Assembly (NCBI GenBank): GCA_951799445.1
Contig: OX637287.1
Coordinates: 40,515,724-40,579,723 of the forward strand
Source of the DNA: Pseudisothecium myosuroides
Taxonomy: Eukaryota > Streptophyta > Bryopsida > Hypnales > Lembophyllaceae
Direction of reading: 5' to 3'
Length of the DNA: 64,000 nucleotides
In this document: positions 22,101-32,301 of the stretch, one piece after another
Layout of the letters: every line of letters begins with the position of its first letter
How positions within the stretch are numbered: the first letter of the stretch is position 1
Notes under the pieces: model-generated
Seen by the model: the letters and a program-made list of their open reading frames with translations, nothing else
What the model was told of the DNA's origin: nothing
Database searches by the model: none
Position numbers and translations under genes: made by a program

Positions 22101-23918
22101 TCAATAAATAGCATGCCTCTCAAACTTGACGGGAAGCATCTCTTTCTTCTGACTGTCGAAGTTGAGCCCAATGGCGGTCACTTGTATCTCGCTGCGGCCA
22201 AAGAAAATGGACGCTTCCACTCTAGGTTTACATCCGAGTTCTAATTCACTGGGAAACTGCATTTCAAATACCCCTTCTAACTGTACGCCTGGGTCCGTAA
22301 CATACGTGACATCCTGGCAATCAGTGGAATACAAGTCTACACCCATTTCGGTCTGAGATTTGAAGGTCGGGAAATAGACATTTTTCACACAGTCATCAAA
22401 GGGAACCTCATCTCCTTTCCGAACAAATATGTCAAATATACCCTTGCAGTAAGCTTGTCCGGAACAATTAACAAACCGTGAACTCACGGGATGAACACCA
22501 GGAATGAAACGTCTCGATATGTTCGTGCCGTAGGTTCTCTTCGAAATTCGTGAAACAACAGTGTTTGAGCGGATTCCCATGGTCACCGCTCCATAACAAA
22601 CAGCACTGCCTGGACATGGTGGACTCGCTATGGTAGGCACTCTGACTCCGAAGGTCTCACGGATGCGCCTCATCAAGTATGGCGATGCCGAGAATCCACC
22701 AACGACCAATATGGCCGCCAAGTCGGACACCAATCTCTGAAAAACCAGAAGCAAGATCTTGTTCACAACGGGATCGAAGATGGACCTCATGTCGGCATTC
22801 GTCAGCACAATCTCGTCGTAGGAGTTCAACGAGCTGTAGCTATGATCCTCTTCCCACATGGCTGCGAGTGCAGGAGGTAAATCCACATGCACATCCTTCG
22901 TCTCTCCAGCAAAGTCGGACTTGACCTTCTCCCATTCCTGGCAGAAACCCAGCACGGTGGCAGGGTACTCTCGCTCGAATCTCTCGAAGCAACTGACTTT
23001 CAACCTCAAGAAGCGGAAAAACTCCTCGTCGATCTGGGAGCCTCCGCAGATCTCTCCAGAGCTCTCCTGGACCTCGCGAACAGACACCGAAGGGTGCGAT
23101 CCCAGCTTCTCGTGAAGGACGAGATCCACAGTCCCGCCCCCGCAGTCCACCACCAAGAGCTTGTCGCCTTTCTTCCACCTGTGGCCTTCGAGCTGCTGCT
23201 GACAATACACAGAGGCTGCTTCCGGCTCGATGAACAGCTTCAGCGGGTGCGGGCTGCCTGCATCGTCCTTGCTATGCGGCCCTTGCACTAGGCCTGCCAT
23301 TTCAGAGCACATTCGCATCTCCCTCTTCGCATGCTCGTCCCAGATAGCGGGCACCGTGAGACACCACTCGACATCATCCAGGGAGATGTGGGAGCCAAAC
23401 TTGTCTCTCACCTCCTGCAGGATGAATTTCAACATTTCACGGAGGTAATCTGTGATCGCCCTCCTCGCAGTCAGTCCCAGCGGCAGAGTAGATGCAGTCG
23501 AGCTTGTGGCGGAGTTCCCTCTCATGGCCAGATGGAGCTTGAACAGCTTCACAAAATAATGCGAGGTCGATGGCTTCTTCCGTCCAGCAGACAGCGAAAG
23601 CACGTGCATGCTCTGCGACAGTGAAGCATCCGAAGCCAAATCTTCAGCGTTGGACTTGCACTGGACATAAGCTGGCCATCCCCACTCCCGCAACTCGAAG
23701 AGGTCGTCATCAGAAGGATCGCTGGCATCAACGTACAACAAACTGGTTTGAGTCTTGCAATATGGGAGCCCTCCACCCTCCGCTTGCATGGGCCAGTCGT
23801 AGAAGGTGTAGATGTTGTCCGGGTCTGCTCGGAGAGCATACGCAAATCCCGAGAACGTGGTGCCAAAGTCGAGCCCCACCACCACTTTGGATTCCTGCAT
23901 CATCCCCACCCCCTCCAT
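22101..23918 (-). CDS. HSPA12-type HSP70-like ATPase (heat shock 70 kDa protein 12A/B-like)
   Basis: Intron-less frame of 605 codons. Actin-like ATPase motifs are present in order: phosphate-1 VVVGLDFGTTFSGFAYA (residues about 12-28), connector IEPEAASVY (230-238), phosphate-2 LLVVDCGGGTVDLVL (254-268) and adenosine motif ILVVGGFSASPYL (403-415). The DWP...YCKTQTSLLY block is typical of HSPA12 rather than canonical HSP70. The C-terminal 120 residues are a short beta-rich tail instead of the full substrate-binding domain, as in animal HSPA12 (about 675 residues). Predicted cytosolic ATP-binding protein; client unknown. Start chosen at the first Met; Met6 or Met7 is also possible. It lies about 2 kb from, and divergent to, the GIL1-like gene. 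Confidence 0.9.
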   Translation of the reverse strand: MEGVGMMQESKVVVGLDFGTTFSGFAYALRADPDNIYTFYDWPMQAEGGGLPYCKTQTSLLYVDASDPSDDDLFELREWGWPAYVQCKSNAEDLASDASLSQSMHVLSLSAGRKKPSTSHYFVKLFKLHLAMRGNSATSSTASTLPLGLTARRAITDYLREMLKFILQEVRDKFGSHISLDDVEWCLTVPAIWDEHAKREMRMCSEMAGLVQGPHSKDDAGSPHPLKLFIEPEAASVYCQQQLEGHRWKKGDKLLVVDCGGGTVDLVLHEKLGSHPSVSVREVQESSGEICGGSQIDEEFFRFLRLKVSCFERFEREYPATVLGFCQEWEKVKSDFAGETKDVHVDLPPALAAMWEEDHSYSSLNSYDEIVLTNADMRSIFDPVVNKILLLVFQRLVSDLAAILVVGGFSASPYLMRRIRETFGVRVPTIASPPCPGSAVCYGAVTMGIRSNTVVSRISKRTYGTNISRRFIPGVHPVSSRFVNCSGQAYCKGIFDIFVRKGDEVPFDDCVKNVYFPTFKSQTEMGVDLYSTDCQDVTYVTDPGVQLEGVFEMQFPSELELGCKPRVEASIFFGRSEIQVTAIGLNFDSQKKEMLPVKFERHAIY

Positions 23919-25378
23919 TGGTCTGACGATGAAACCAATTCAATTCTGTAGGCTGCAAGAATTTCTGAATTCACTACTGCTTTGCTTGAAAGATGAACAC
24001 ACTACTATGTATTTCGCAGCATGGAGGATACAAACGAATATCTAATCAACTAGCTAGATCGAACTGGACGGCGATGATTTAAGAAAAGATTCAAGTTATG
24101 CTCCATCTGTTGTGAGATAGAAATAAATACAAACTAATCGAGATGAGCTTGCATCAATTTACTTCAGTTATTAGAGCAAATCCAAACATCACAGCATAAG
24201 GCTTCCTATAACGTGTTCTTCATTTAGCTTCCTTCAAAAACTCTTTAAATAGGTTAAGTAATTATGGTGAAGGCCTTTATGCCTACCAATCAGAAGATGA
24301 GTCGTTGCGTTAACTTATAAACAAAGCATTGAATCGCCGTTTAGTAAGACCTTGGAATGACAATTAATTGCAATCGATCGTCTATTCAAGCTAGTACCAT
24401 TTACTCAAATGAGCGGCGCATTGCATGCAGAACAGGCTACAAGTCTATAATGTCTCGAGAGAACTGACGGCGGGTTCAACTGGGAGTCATTAATTCATCA
24501 AGCGTTACAGGGAAGAGCTAGGACTACCTTGGGGAAGCTATGGCAATGCAACCTACAGAACTAGGGTATGGGATTGTTCTGTACGCACGTAGTAAAAGGG
24601 TTATCGTGAACCTATTTTGGGGTTTGAAAATATGAAAGTAGGATGGACATTAGAGCAACAGGATACATGATAAGCAGATTTTGAGCCAGGACTGTAGCAA
24701 CAATTAGGCCGCTGGCTGGCTGGCTACATCGATCGTACCTATTTAGTGTTGATTAGATCATAGACGGACACGTCGATGAATGAAGCTTATACACAACTAA
24801 TTGTCGCCGCCCACTCCAAGCGGGCGGTTTCATGCATGCGTATGGATTAATTATTGTCAGGCTCCTCTTCAGTACGGAGAGCGAGACTGCAAACCAGCAC
24901 TCTACATGCTACTCGCGCTCATCCCTACCGTAACACGAAACCTTGCCTCAAGCGTATTCTGCAACAAGGACATGGAGCCATTTGGGAGCTTCATGGTTAG
25001 GACTAACACAAAATGGCATTGATTTCGAAGTTACTGTATCTAGAGGCGGCCATGGCAGAGGGACGTACCAGTTGTACATAATGGACGTAAATTCGACCGA
25101 CTCTCTTTGAAGTTTGAATCGGTACTCATTTCCAGCTGGACAAGTCTGCTGAGCTTCCGGCACCTGTCAAATTGATTGGATTATGCGTGAGTCCTCTATT
25201 ATCACTCTAATATTTGTCATTCTAACCTTCAGGTTTTCATAATAGTATGTTTGCGTGCTTTCGCTGCTTCATTCATAGCAGAATGATGTGCTCATCCTCT
25301 TCTTGTTGGAGTTTATGACTGAACAGCGACCTGGCCATTGTATTCTTGTGAAACTAGTAACTTAATCGGCAAAGAGTC
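23919..25378. promoter_or_regulatory. Intergenic region between divergent genes (candidate shared promoter)
   Basis: About 1.5-2 kb separate the HSPA12-like gene (leftward) and the GIL1-like gene (rightward). No coding family recognised. A GC-rich hairpin CCGCCCACTCCAAGCGGGCGG sits near 24810-24830. A promoter role is inferred from the head-to-head arrangement only; I see no convincing TATA box. Confidence 0.3.
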
Positions 25379-25645
25379 GTGGGAATTTGTTGCACGCGAG
25401 CTCACAAAATCGGCTGGATGATGGCGGGGGGAAATGCTAAACCGCAGATATGCCAGCAATCTATCCCGCGTAGTCGTTCCCTCCTGCCGGACTCTTGTGG
25501 CGATTCAGCCAGGAGCGTTAAGCATCCTCACGAGAATGACTACAGTCGCATTTTAATAGAGAGTGATTCGTCCTCCCCCGTGCACACCACAAATAACCTC
25601 ATGGAGAAACAGGTTGCTTTTCGTTCCCTAAGGTCCATCTCTTGA
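25379..25645 (+). CDS. Possible first exon of the GIL1-like gene
   Basis: An open frame from ATG 25379 encodes MGICCTRAHKIGWMMAGGNA then a Ser-rich stretch (HENDYSRILIESDSSSPVHT) and MEKQ, near donor-like AAACAG|GTTGCT or CTAAG|GTCCAT. It is placed as expected for a 5' exon, and plant proteins of this type often have a low-complexity Ser-rich N-terminus. The next acceptor is CAACCGCAG at 26046. Linkage is inferred from position only. Confidence 0.35.
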   Translation: MGICCTRAHKIGWMMAGGNAKPQICQQSIPRSRSLLPDSCGDSARSVKHPHENDYSRILIESDSSSPVHTTNNLMEKQVAFRSLRSIS

Positions 25646-26046
25646 TCATGTAGCTCGCTTTAGTCAAGCGATCTGCTAGCTATAATAATACTGTGACAAG
25701 TAGGTGAATGTGTTGTTCATGCCACGATTGTATTCAGTTTTCAGTAAAGTATCTCATTCGAGTATGTTCGCAGGAAAAACTATGTATGCATGCACGCTTG
25801 CGGTAAAGTAGGAAACGGAGTGATCTTAACTCTGGTATTATTTAATACTGGTTTCAAACTTTCATTCTCCTAATGCATGTCTGCCATTTAGAGTTGTAGA
25901 CATGAATCTAACTAATTGTGATACTTTTAAATATCATGAGAGAAGTAGGATGCAATAGCGATTCTAGCTGCAAGAGATGATTGTGTATAGCTCTTGAGAC
26001 ACGCTTAATGCTATCTACTGTTTCCCTCACCACCTATCAACCGCAG

Positions 26047-27176
26047 GAAGTGAATGAGGAACCACCTTCTTCAGGATGATTCTCGATGATTCTCTCCTGG
26101 CTGAGCTGGGTCTTTTCAAGATTGACAAATAATTTCAGAAAGAAAACAGAGCTGAAGCTAGAAAGAATATTGAAAGAGAAGACGACCCTAATCGATGAGC
26201 TAAGGAGCAGTCAAGAGACTCAGGACGATCGCATCCGAAATTTGACGATTGATCTGGATCGGACCAGTCGCATCAATCAAGAAATTCGAGCAGTAAGTGT
26301 TAAGGAGGCGGAACAGCTCAAATCAATCATCGAGGAGAAGGAAAAAGATTTGGAGGCTGAGAAGTTCCACACAAGCCAGTTCAAGGCCAAATGCGTGAAG
26401 TTGGAGGTGCAACTCGCTCTGATTGAGCAGAAAGCTGCGCAAGAGTCTCAGACGAGTGGTTCATACTCTGACGACCATGCGAATCCAGGCTTGCTGGAGG
26501 GAGCTTGTAAGGCTGTGGACAAGGCAATGGAGGCCCTGGCTAGGTTTTTGCACAATAACTCTGTGACGAAGGTCTTCTCACTCGATTCACCAGAGTTGGA
26601 GCAGTTTGTTCGCCGAATCAGCCCTGCACACCCTGCGGAATTTTCAAGAGCAATCCAGGCGAAGTATGCCTGGGCTCATTGGATATGCCACGAAATGTTC
26701 CAGGGCTTCGAGCATGTCTTCTTTTACGCAGATGCAGGGCAACTTACCTCACCCTTGGACTCCAAGAAACACGCATTGGAAAGCTTTCAACGCTTTCAGC
26801 AGAAGCAAAGTGTGTTTTCTTCCGGTCTTTTTCAAGCATTTTGTCCGTCGAAGTACACAAGCGTGTTTCCCCCTTGGCTTGTAAACCAAGCTTTCATCCC
26901 ACCCGGTATCATCTGCAATGAGAATGGGCGGTTCCCTGGTGACGGAGAATTACATGCGCTATTCATGGACGTCGCCAGAGCGGTTTGGTTGCTTCACGAG
27001 CTGGCGTTCTCCTTTGACCCTCCAGTCAGCATTCTGAGGATGGCGAAGGGGACGCCGTATGACAAGCAGTTCCACGAATCGGTGATCCCTGTCGAGGATG
27101 GCCATGGAATGTCGTCGCAAATGGTGTCGCTTATGATCAGGCCGACATTTCGTGTGAGGAAGAGCATCATCAGAAG
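26047..27176 (+). pseudogene. GIL1/IRKI-like (DUF641-type) gene body, 3' end displaced by copia insertion
   Basis: Plant-specific family of GRAVITROPIC IN THE LIGHT 1 and IRK-interacting proteins, linked to light and gravity signalling. From ATG 26086 the frame gives a long coiled coil (KTELKLERILKEKTTLIDEL onward, about residues 19-120) and the conserved C-terminal domain (KYAWAHWICHEMFQGFEHVFF; AVWLLHELAFSFDPPVSILRMAKGTPYDKQFHESV). The copia element enters after IIRS at 27176, so the last 15 codons and stop (TAA 32350-32352) lie beyond it. The present frame reads four foreign residues (VRLN) and stops at 27192. The sequence just upstream read one frame over (MILDDSLLAELGLFKIDK, 26076-26129) looks like coding, so a one-base disruption near 26130 is likely. 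Acceptor at 26046. Confidence 0.78.
27172..27176 (+). repeat. Copia target-site duplication, left
   Basis: AGAAG immediately before the 5' LTR; repeated at 32302-32306 directly after the 3' LTR. Removing the element and one copy restores the codons seen in the 19-kb paralogue. Confidence 0.93.
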
Positions 27177-27389
27177 TGTTAGACTAAATTAGTTTAATCT
27201 AGATTAGTATTGGAACGTCAACAGTCACACCGTTACTTGTAACTAGGGTCGCTAGACTTACAACTCTTCATGAGTTATAAGAGAACTGTCTCTCTCTTGT
27301 ATATTATTATTATTATTAATACATGAGTATCTGTTATGCACGTTATGTATGCATATTCAAGTGTGTACATGTTACATAAATCATTTACA
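27177..27389 (+). repeat. Copia 5' LTR
   Basis: 213 bp from TGTTAGACTAAATTAG to ATCATTTACA (TG...CA ends). A TATA-like run (TTGTATATTATTATTATT, near 27295) would serve as promoter. Its partner at 32092-32301 has one repeat unit fewer in this run (TATATAATTATT). Confidence 0.96.
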
Positions 27390-27405
27390 TGGTATCAGAG
27401 CCAGG
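27390..27405 (+). other. Primer-binding site (initiator tRNA-Met)
   Basis: TGGTATCAGAGCCAGG starts directly after the LTR. This is the standard plant copia primer site, complementary to the 3' end of initiator tRNA-Met, where minus-strand DNA synthesis begins. Confidence 0.93.
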
Positions 27406-27421
27406 CACTTAAAATTTCAAT

Positions 27422-27778
27422 ATGTGCTTCGCACCAACTCCTCCACAGAAGTGTTCAAGCGCAGATGTTTTCGAGGTCTTAGAAACAGAAGAAGAACAAA
27501 ATGAACAGGAGAATCAGTTTCCCGTAATAAGATTCTTTCAACATTTTCTTCAAGGTGGATTTATTCACGTTGCAGATGAGTTAGCAGTTGAAGACGTTGA
27601 AGACGTTGGACTGCCTTGGAATCCAAATCTCGAAAACATTTCATACGGAATTTACAATGCACCTGCAAGCTATGTCGATTCCCAAACCCACGCTGGCCAG
27701 TTCGATGATATACTTCCTCAGTATTTTGAGGACGATCATTATGACAATGTGCCCTCTTATTTGTACCAGGAACTGTAA
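27422..27778 (+). CDS. Extra pre-gag ORF in the copia leader, acidic, unrecognised
   Basis: A 118-codon frame between the primer site and gag. It begins MCFAPTPPQKCSSADVFEVL and continues with Glu/Asp-rich sequence (ETEEEQNEQENQ, ADELAVEDVEDVG), then aromatic residues (YDNVPSYLYQEL) before TAA. Copia elements normally go from leader straight to gag, so an intact acidic frame here is unusual. It could be an accessory protein or captured host sequence, or it may be chance. It ends 40 bp before the gag ATG. Confidence 0.45.
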   Translation: MCFAPTPPQKCSSADVFEVLETEEEQNEQENQFPVIRFFQHFLQGGFIHVADELAVEDVEDVGLPWNPNLENISYGIYNAPASYVDSQTHAGQFDDILPQYFEDDHYDNVPSYLYQEL

Positions 27779-27818
27779 TTAAGCTCACTGGTAGTATAAA
27801 TTTTAGTAATAGCATTTA

Positions 27819-29708
27819 ATGGCCACCGCTGGATCAACTTCAGCTAACCGAACTTATGTAATTCCAATTCTAAGCGCAGATAATTATGCGTCTTGGAGCA
27901 TGAAACTTGAATTATTATTAATTCGCTGCGAGCTATGGAGCGTTGTCGATGGCAGCGATGCAGCTCCTGCTGCAAGTGACGTAACAGGCTTGACAGCCTG
28001 GAAATTACGTGATGTCAAAGCTCGATCAAAGCTTTTGCTCCATTGCAATGAGAAACAACTACTTTCTCTACGCTCTCTTCAAATCTCTAAGGAGGTTTGG
28101 GATCGCTTAAAACAGATTTACGAGAAATCTAATAAAGCGTCGCAGGTCAATTTACATAAGCAACTATGTCGCTTAACTATGTCGGATTCCGACGAAACTG
28201 TGTCCTTCTTGGAGACATGGCAATCACTTCTCACCGAAGCTGAAATTGCCGGATGTACCTTTACAGAAGATCAGCAAGTCAATTTGCTGCTTGGAGCGTT
28301 ACCAGATTCCTGGAGCGCCTTTATCACCACGCAAGGTGGTATTAACAATTTATCTTTTCCAACTCTTCTATCTAATATTCTCCAACAAAACTCCATCAAT
28401 ATTTCTAAACGTGAGATATCAAAATCTACCGCTTCTTATGTCAAAGGGAAGTTTATAAAACCCACAAATAATAGACAACCTTCAAATCGATTTCAAACCT
28501 CGGGTAAGCCAAAGTTTCGACCACAGCAGAGTAACAACTCCACGCAAAAGTACTTCCCCAATTCAAATCAATCCTCTGCTATAATTTGTCACAATTGCGG
28601 CATCCCGGGGCACAAATCCACTGATTGCAGAAAGAAAAAGCGGCACTTTGCGGGCAAGCCTGGTTCGTCAAAACCTCATCTCAATAGCTCAGCGAGTGAA
28701 GAAGACATCGAATATCTTTTTACAGCCCTTGACTCTCTCCAAGCAATTTCCTCAATGTGGTACATCGATTCTGGTGCTAGCCACCACATGTCGCCTCTTA
28801 AGACACTATTCAGAAATTATAAAATATTGGATTCCCCTCGCACAATTCTCCTTGGAGATAATAGCTCCTACAGTGCTATCGGAATGGGATCCATACTTTT
28901 GCGGCTGCCCACTGGCCAAACTTTACTAATCCCAGATGTGCTCTTCGTCCCAGGATTAGCAAAGAACCTTTTATCTGTAGCCCAGATCACCCAAACTGGC
29001 CATACCACTATTACCTTTACAAACACTGAATGCATTATTGCTACCCGATCTCCAGGGTCCCAGCAGCAAACCCAATATCAACTAAGCAAAACCGGTAACT
29101 TATTTACCCTCGGAGTTGGCATTGAGCCTTCCGATTCAGCTCATAATATGATGACTTCACAAACGTCTGATCTTGCCACAATTAAATGGCACTATAGACT
29201 TGGGCATCTCAACATCCGTTCTATATCTCTTATGACCTCCAACAATTTAGTAATTGGATTTCCTCCAATCAAATCAACCTTACCTTTATGTGAAGGCTGC
29301 ATTTTTGGAAAACACTCCAAAAGTTCTTATCCGACTGATCCTGCAACCCGGGCTCTTGTCCCTTTAGCTTTGATTCACAGTGATCTCTGTGGACCCATGC
29401 GTACACCCTCTTTTGGTGGTGCAGTTTATTTCGTCACATTCATTGATGACTTCTCCAGATTTACTCACATTTATTTCCTACACAGGAAATCTGATGTTTT
29501 GACCCATTTTCAAACCTATAAATCTCTTGTGGAAAATCAACATGGTGATTCTAAGATCCTCATTCTCAGATCTGATAACGGGGGCGAATATATTTCACAC
29601 CAGTTTCAACAATTTTGTATGGCTCATGGCATTCAACGCCAACTTACTAATCCATATACTCCAGCTCAAAATGGAATCTCTGAAAGAAAAAAATCGTACT
29701 TTAATTGA
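27819..29708 (+). CDS. Copia gag-protease-integrase (frameshifted at the 3' end)
   Basis: Gag begins MATAGSTSANRTYVIPILSA (UBN2/retrotran_gag type). The zinc knuckle CHNCGIPGHKSTDC lies at about 28588-28629. Protease has WYIDSGASHHM (catalytic DSG, about 28758). Then come GAG-pre-integrase (WHYRLGHLNIRSISL), the integrase zinc-binding region (LCEGCIFGKH), and integrase core HSDLCGPM / FIDDFSRF / RSDNGGEY. The frame ends prematurely at 29708 because of an extra base in an A run near 29690; integrase continues in the next frame. The 629 codons are about half of a normal copia polyprotein. Confidence 0.93.
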   Translation: MATAGSTSANRTYVIPILSADNYASWSMKLELLLIRCELWSVVDGSDAAPAASDVTGLTAWKLRDVKARSKLLLHCNEKQLLSLRSLQISKEVWDRLKQIYEKSNKASQVNLHKQLCRLTMSDSDETVSFLETWQSLLTEAEIAGCTFTEDQQVNLLLGALPDSWSAFITTQGGINNLSFPTLLSNILQQNSINISKREISKSTASYVKGKFIKPTNNRQPSNRFQTSGKPKFRPQQSNNSTQKYFPNSNQSSAIICHNCGIPGHKSTDCRKKKRHFAGKPGSSKPHLNSSASEEDIEYLFTALDSLQAISSMWYIDSGASHHMSPLKTLFRNYKILDSPRTILLGDNSSYSAIGMGSILLRLPTGQTLLIPDVLFVPGLAKNLLSVAQITQTGHTTITFTNTECIIATRSPGSQQQTQYQLSKTGNLFTLGVGIEPSDSAHNMMTSQTSDLATIKWHYRLGHLNIRSISLMTSNNLVIGFPPIKSTLPLCEGCIFGKHSKSSYPTDPATRALVPLALIHSDLCGPMRTPSFGGAVYFVTFIDDFSRFTHIYFLHRKSDVLTHFQTYKSLVENQHGDSKILILRSDNGGEYISHQFQQFCMAHGIQRQLTNPYTPAQNGISERKKSYFN

Positions 29709-30126
29709 ATCCGCAAGATGTATGCTTCACATTGCTAAATTAAACAACTCCTTCTGGGTAGAAGCAGTTGCGACTGCATGCCATTTACAAAATTGTTCAT
29801 TCACTTCAGCTTTAATAAATGTTACTCCATTTGAGCTTTGGACAGGTATAAAACCTGATCTTCAAGACCTTCGTATTTTTGGTTGCCACGCATATTCTCA
29901 TATTCCAGATGAGAAGCGCACCAAACTCGACATAAAATCTTTAAAGTGTATATTCATTGGTTATAGTCAACCCACTGGCACAAAAGGTTATCGATTATAT
30001 GATCCAAAGAATAATTGTGTTTTCTCAAGCCGTGATGTAATTTTCTCAGAAAATTTATTACTTCCAGGGGGAGCTCTTATTTCCAAACAACCACCTGATG
30101 AACTCACTCTTGAGCCTGATGAATAG
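29690..30126 (+). CDS. Copia integrase C-terminal part (shifted frame)
   Basis: Continuation of integrase in the +1 frame: NRTLIESARCMLHIAKLNNS, ATACHLQNC, TPFELWTGIKPDLQDLRIFG, then IFIGYSQPTGTKGYRLYDPK and SRDVIFSEN, which are typical integrase C-terminus/linker motifs. It stops at TAG 30124-30126, inside the normally continuous linker before reverse transcriptase. Confidence 0.85.
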
Positions 30127-30163
30127 TATAATATTCCAGAGGTTACCAATCCTCTTCCGTTGA

Positions 30164-32011
30164 ATGGGCCGCCAACCCCTCCAATTCAGCAACACTTACC
30201 TGACCCACCATCACCGCCTCCTTTATCACCAGACTAAATCGACTAAATCTTCAGCAGCCTCTCCGCAGCACTCTCCTCTCCAAAGACCTCCATTTGTAAC
30301 TGGTCTTTCTCCTCGCCGATCACAACGCCCCACTAAGGGCCACTGGCAATCCATCAGATATGACGATGAAAGCCACTATGCCTTTGCCTTCATGACTCAG
30401 GTTTTAGACCCTGTCACTGTGACTGAAGCACTTTCTAGTCCTAATGCTCTTCAATGGAAAAGTGCCATGGATGTCGAGTATAATTCCTTGATTCAAAACA
30501 AAACCTGGCAATTAGTTTATCCACCCCTCCATCGCAATATTATTAGTACAAAATGGCTCTTCCGTCGGAAATACAAATCTGATGGTTCTTTAGCTCGCTA
30601 CAAAGCTCGCTTCGTAGCTCGGGGGTTTTCTCAACAAGCGGGTATTGATTATAATGAGACCTTCTCACCTGTTATAAAAATGACATCACTACGACTTTTA
30701 TTGGCCTTCGCCACTATAATGGACTACCACATTCATCAAATGGATGTGACTACCGCCTTTCTAAATGGCATTTTATAGGAAGAAATTTTTATTTCTCAAC
30801 CCGAAGGTTACATCCACCCCAATACCCAACATCAAGTATGCTGCCTGCTTAAGTCTCTTTATGGGCTTAAACAAGCCTCTCGCGTATGGTATGAACTGTT
30901 TGCTACTTTCTTACTAGACCAAGGCTTCTTAAAATGCATCTCCGATCCTAATGTTTACATCAAAAGATCTCACTCTGTCATTTTATTAATTGGCTTATAT
31001 ATTGATGACCTGGTTCTCATTTCCAATGATCTTCAATATTTATCCCTCACCGAATCGTTATTTTCACAATGCTTCTCTATGACGGACAATTCTGAGATTG
31101 AGTATATACTTGGAATTCAAGTTCACCGTGGTCGCTCAACCAAGACCCTCACATTATCACAAGCAAAATATAATACTGATATTTTGACTAAATTCCACAT
31201 GACTGACTGTAACTCTGTCAGTATTCCTCTAGAAGCTGGGATCCATTATTCTCGTGAGCAAAGCGAGAACCTCACTAATGCTGAAATTGTTGCCATGAAT
31301 GATGTGCCTTATAAGCAAGCCCTTGGAGCCATACAATATCTTGTTTCTTGTACCCGATGGGATATCGCTTTTCCTGTCAATCATTTGGCTCAGTTCATGA
31401 TAAACCCAGCTCCTGTACATTGGCTCGGAGTTAAACGAATTCTTCGTTATTTAAAAGGATCTATACAGACTGGTCTTACTTATTGTGGAGCTCACTTCAC
31501 ACCCTCCATGCAACATCGTTTAGTAGGCTGGAGTGATGCTGATTGGGTTGGGGACCCTGATACTCGTCGATCCACCTCCGGCTATATCTTTCTCGTGGAT
31601 TCTTCGTGTATTCTCTCTTGGAAAAGTCATAAGCAGTCAGTTGTCGCCCTTTCCTCAACAGAAGCTGAGTACATTGCTGCAGCTACTGCGACCAAGGAAT
31701 TATTATGGCTTCAAACCCTTATTGGCGAACTCCAGTATTCTTTACAGCTTCCCAGCGTTCTCTTCTGCAATAATCAGTCTTGCATAGCATTAGCAAAGAA
31801 TTCTAGATTTCATGATCGTTCTAAACATATCAGTATACGGTTTCATTTTCTTCGTGAACAAGTTGCAAATCAGCTCATCAACCTAGTTTACACCTCCACC
31901 TCTCACATGTGGGCCGACGTCCTTACAAAATCTTTACCCAAAGTTAAACACCAGGCCTGTCTCCTCGGAATTCAGAACTTTAACGAACCTCCTGGTTTAT
32001 CGAATTGTTGA
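30164..32011 (+). CDS. Copia reverse transcriptase-RNase H, with internal TAG at 30776
   Basis: The linker SPRRSQRPTKGHW leads to reverse transcriptase (WKSAMDVEYNSLIQNKTW; STKWLFRRKYKSDGSLARYK; DVTTAFLNG). The catalytic block LIGLYIDDLVLIS is near 30993-31031. A TAG at 30776-30778 interrupts it just before EEIFISQPEGYI, in the same frame. RNase H motifs follow: DADWVGDPDTRRSTSGYIF, LSSTEAEYIAAATATKELLW, HDRSKHISIRFHFLREQV. It ends at TGA 32009-32011. The linker before it is in the preceding frame, so another shift lies near 30230. Confidence 0.9.
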
Positions 32012-32082
32012 ACAGGGGGAGCTTCATTACAGTTTCAAAGTTTCAAACAATTCTTCCAAACTTGTTTTCAGCTCTGCAGCTG

Positions 32083-32091
32083 AAGGGGGAG
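32083..32091 (+). other. Polypurine tract
   Basis: GAAGGGGGAG abuts the 3' LTR; plus-strand DNA synthesis of the copia element is primed here. Confidence 0.85.
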
Positions 32092-32301
32092 TGTTAGACT
32101 AAATTAGTTTAATCTAGATTAGTATTGGAACGTCAACAGTCACACCGTTACTTGTAACTAGGGTCGCTAGACTTACAACTCTTCATGAGTTATAAGAGAA
32201 CTGTCTCTCTCTTGTATATAATTATTATTAATACATGAGTATCTGTTATGCACGTTATGTATGCATATTCAAATGTGTACATGTTACATAAATCATTAAC
32301 A
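32092..32301 (+). repeat. Copia 3' LTR
   Basis: 210 bp, TGTTAGACTA to AATCATTAACA, near-identical to the 5' LTR. It is followed at once by the AGAAG duplication (32302-32306). Confidence 0.96.

Larger units (their letters stand above)
27177..32301 (+). mobile_element. Ty1/copia LTR retrotransposon, complete, recently inserted
   Basis: Both LTRs, tRNA-Met primer site, polypurine tract and 5-bp duplication are present. Domains run gag, zinc knuckle, protease, integrase, reverse transcriptase, RNase H: the copia order (integrase before reverse transcriptase). LTRs differ by a 3-bp indel and about three substitutions in 213 bp, so the insertion is young. The coding region already has one frameshift in an A run near 29690, a TAG at 30124-30126, a further frame change near 30230 and a TAG at 30776-30778. 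Autonomous activity is therefore unlikely for this copy. It sits in the last exon of the GIL1-like gene, same orientation. Confidence 0.97.

Noticed and set aside
22840..23866. Other-frame open stretches overlapping the HSPA12-like gene
   Set aside because: They are shadows of the GC-rich HSPA12 coding sequence; only the 605-codon frame has family motifs.
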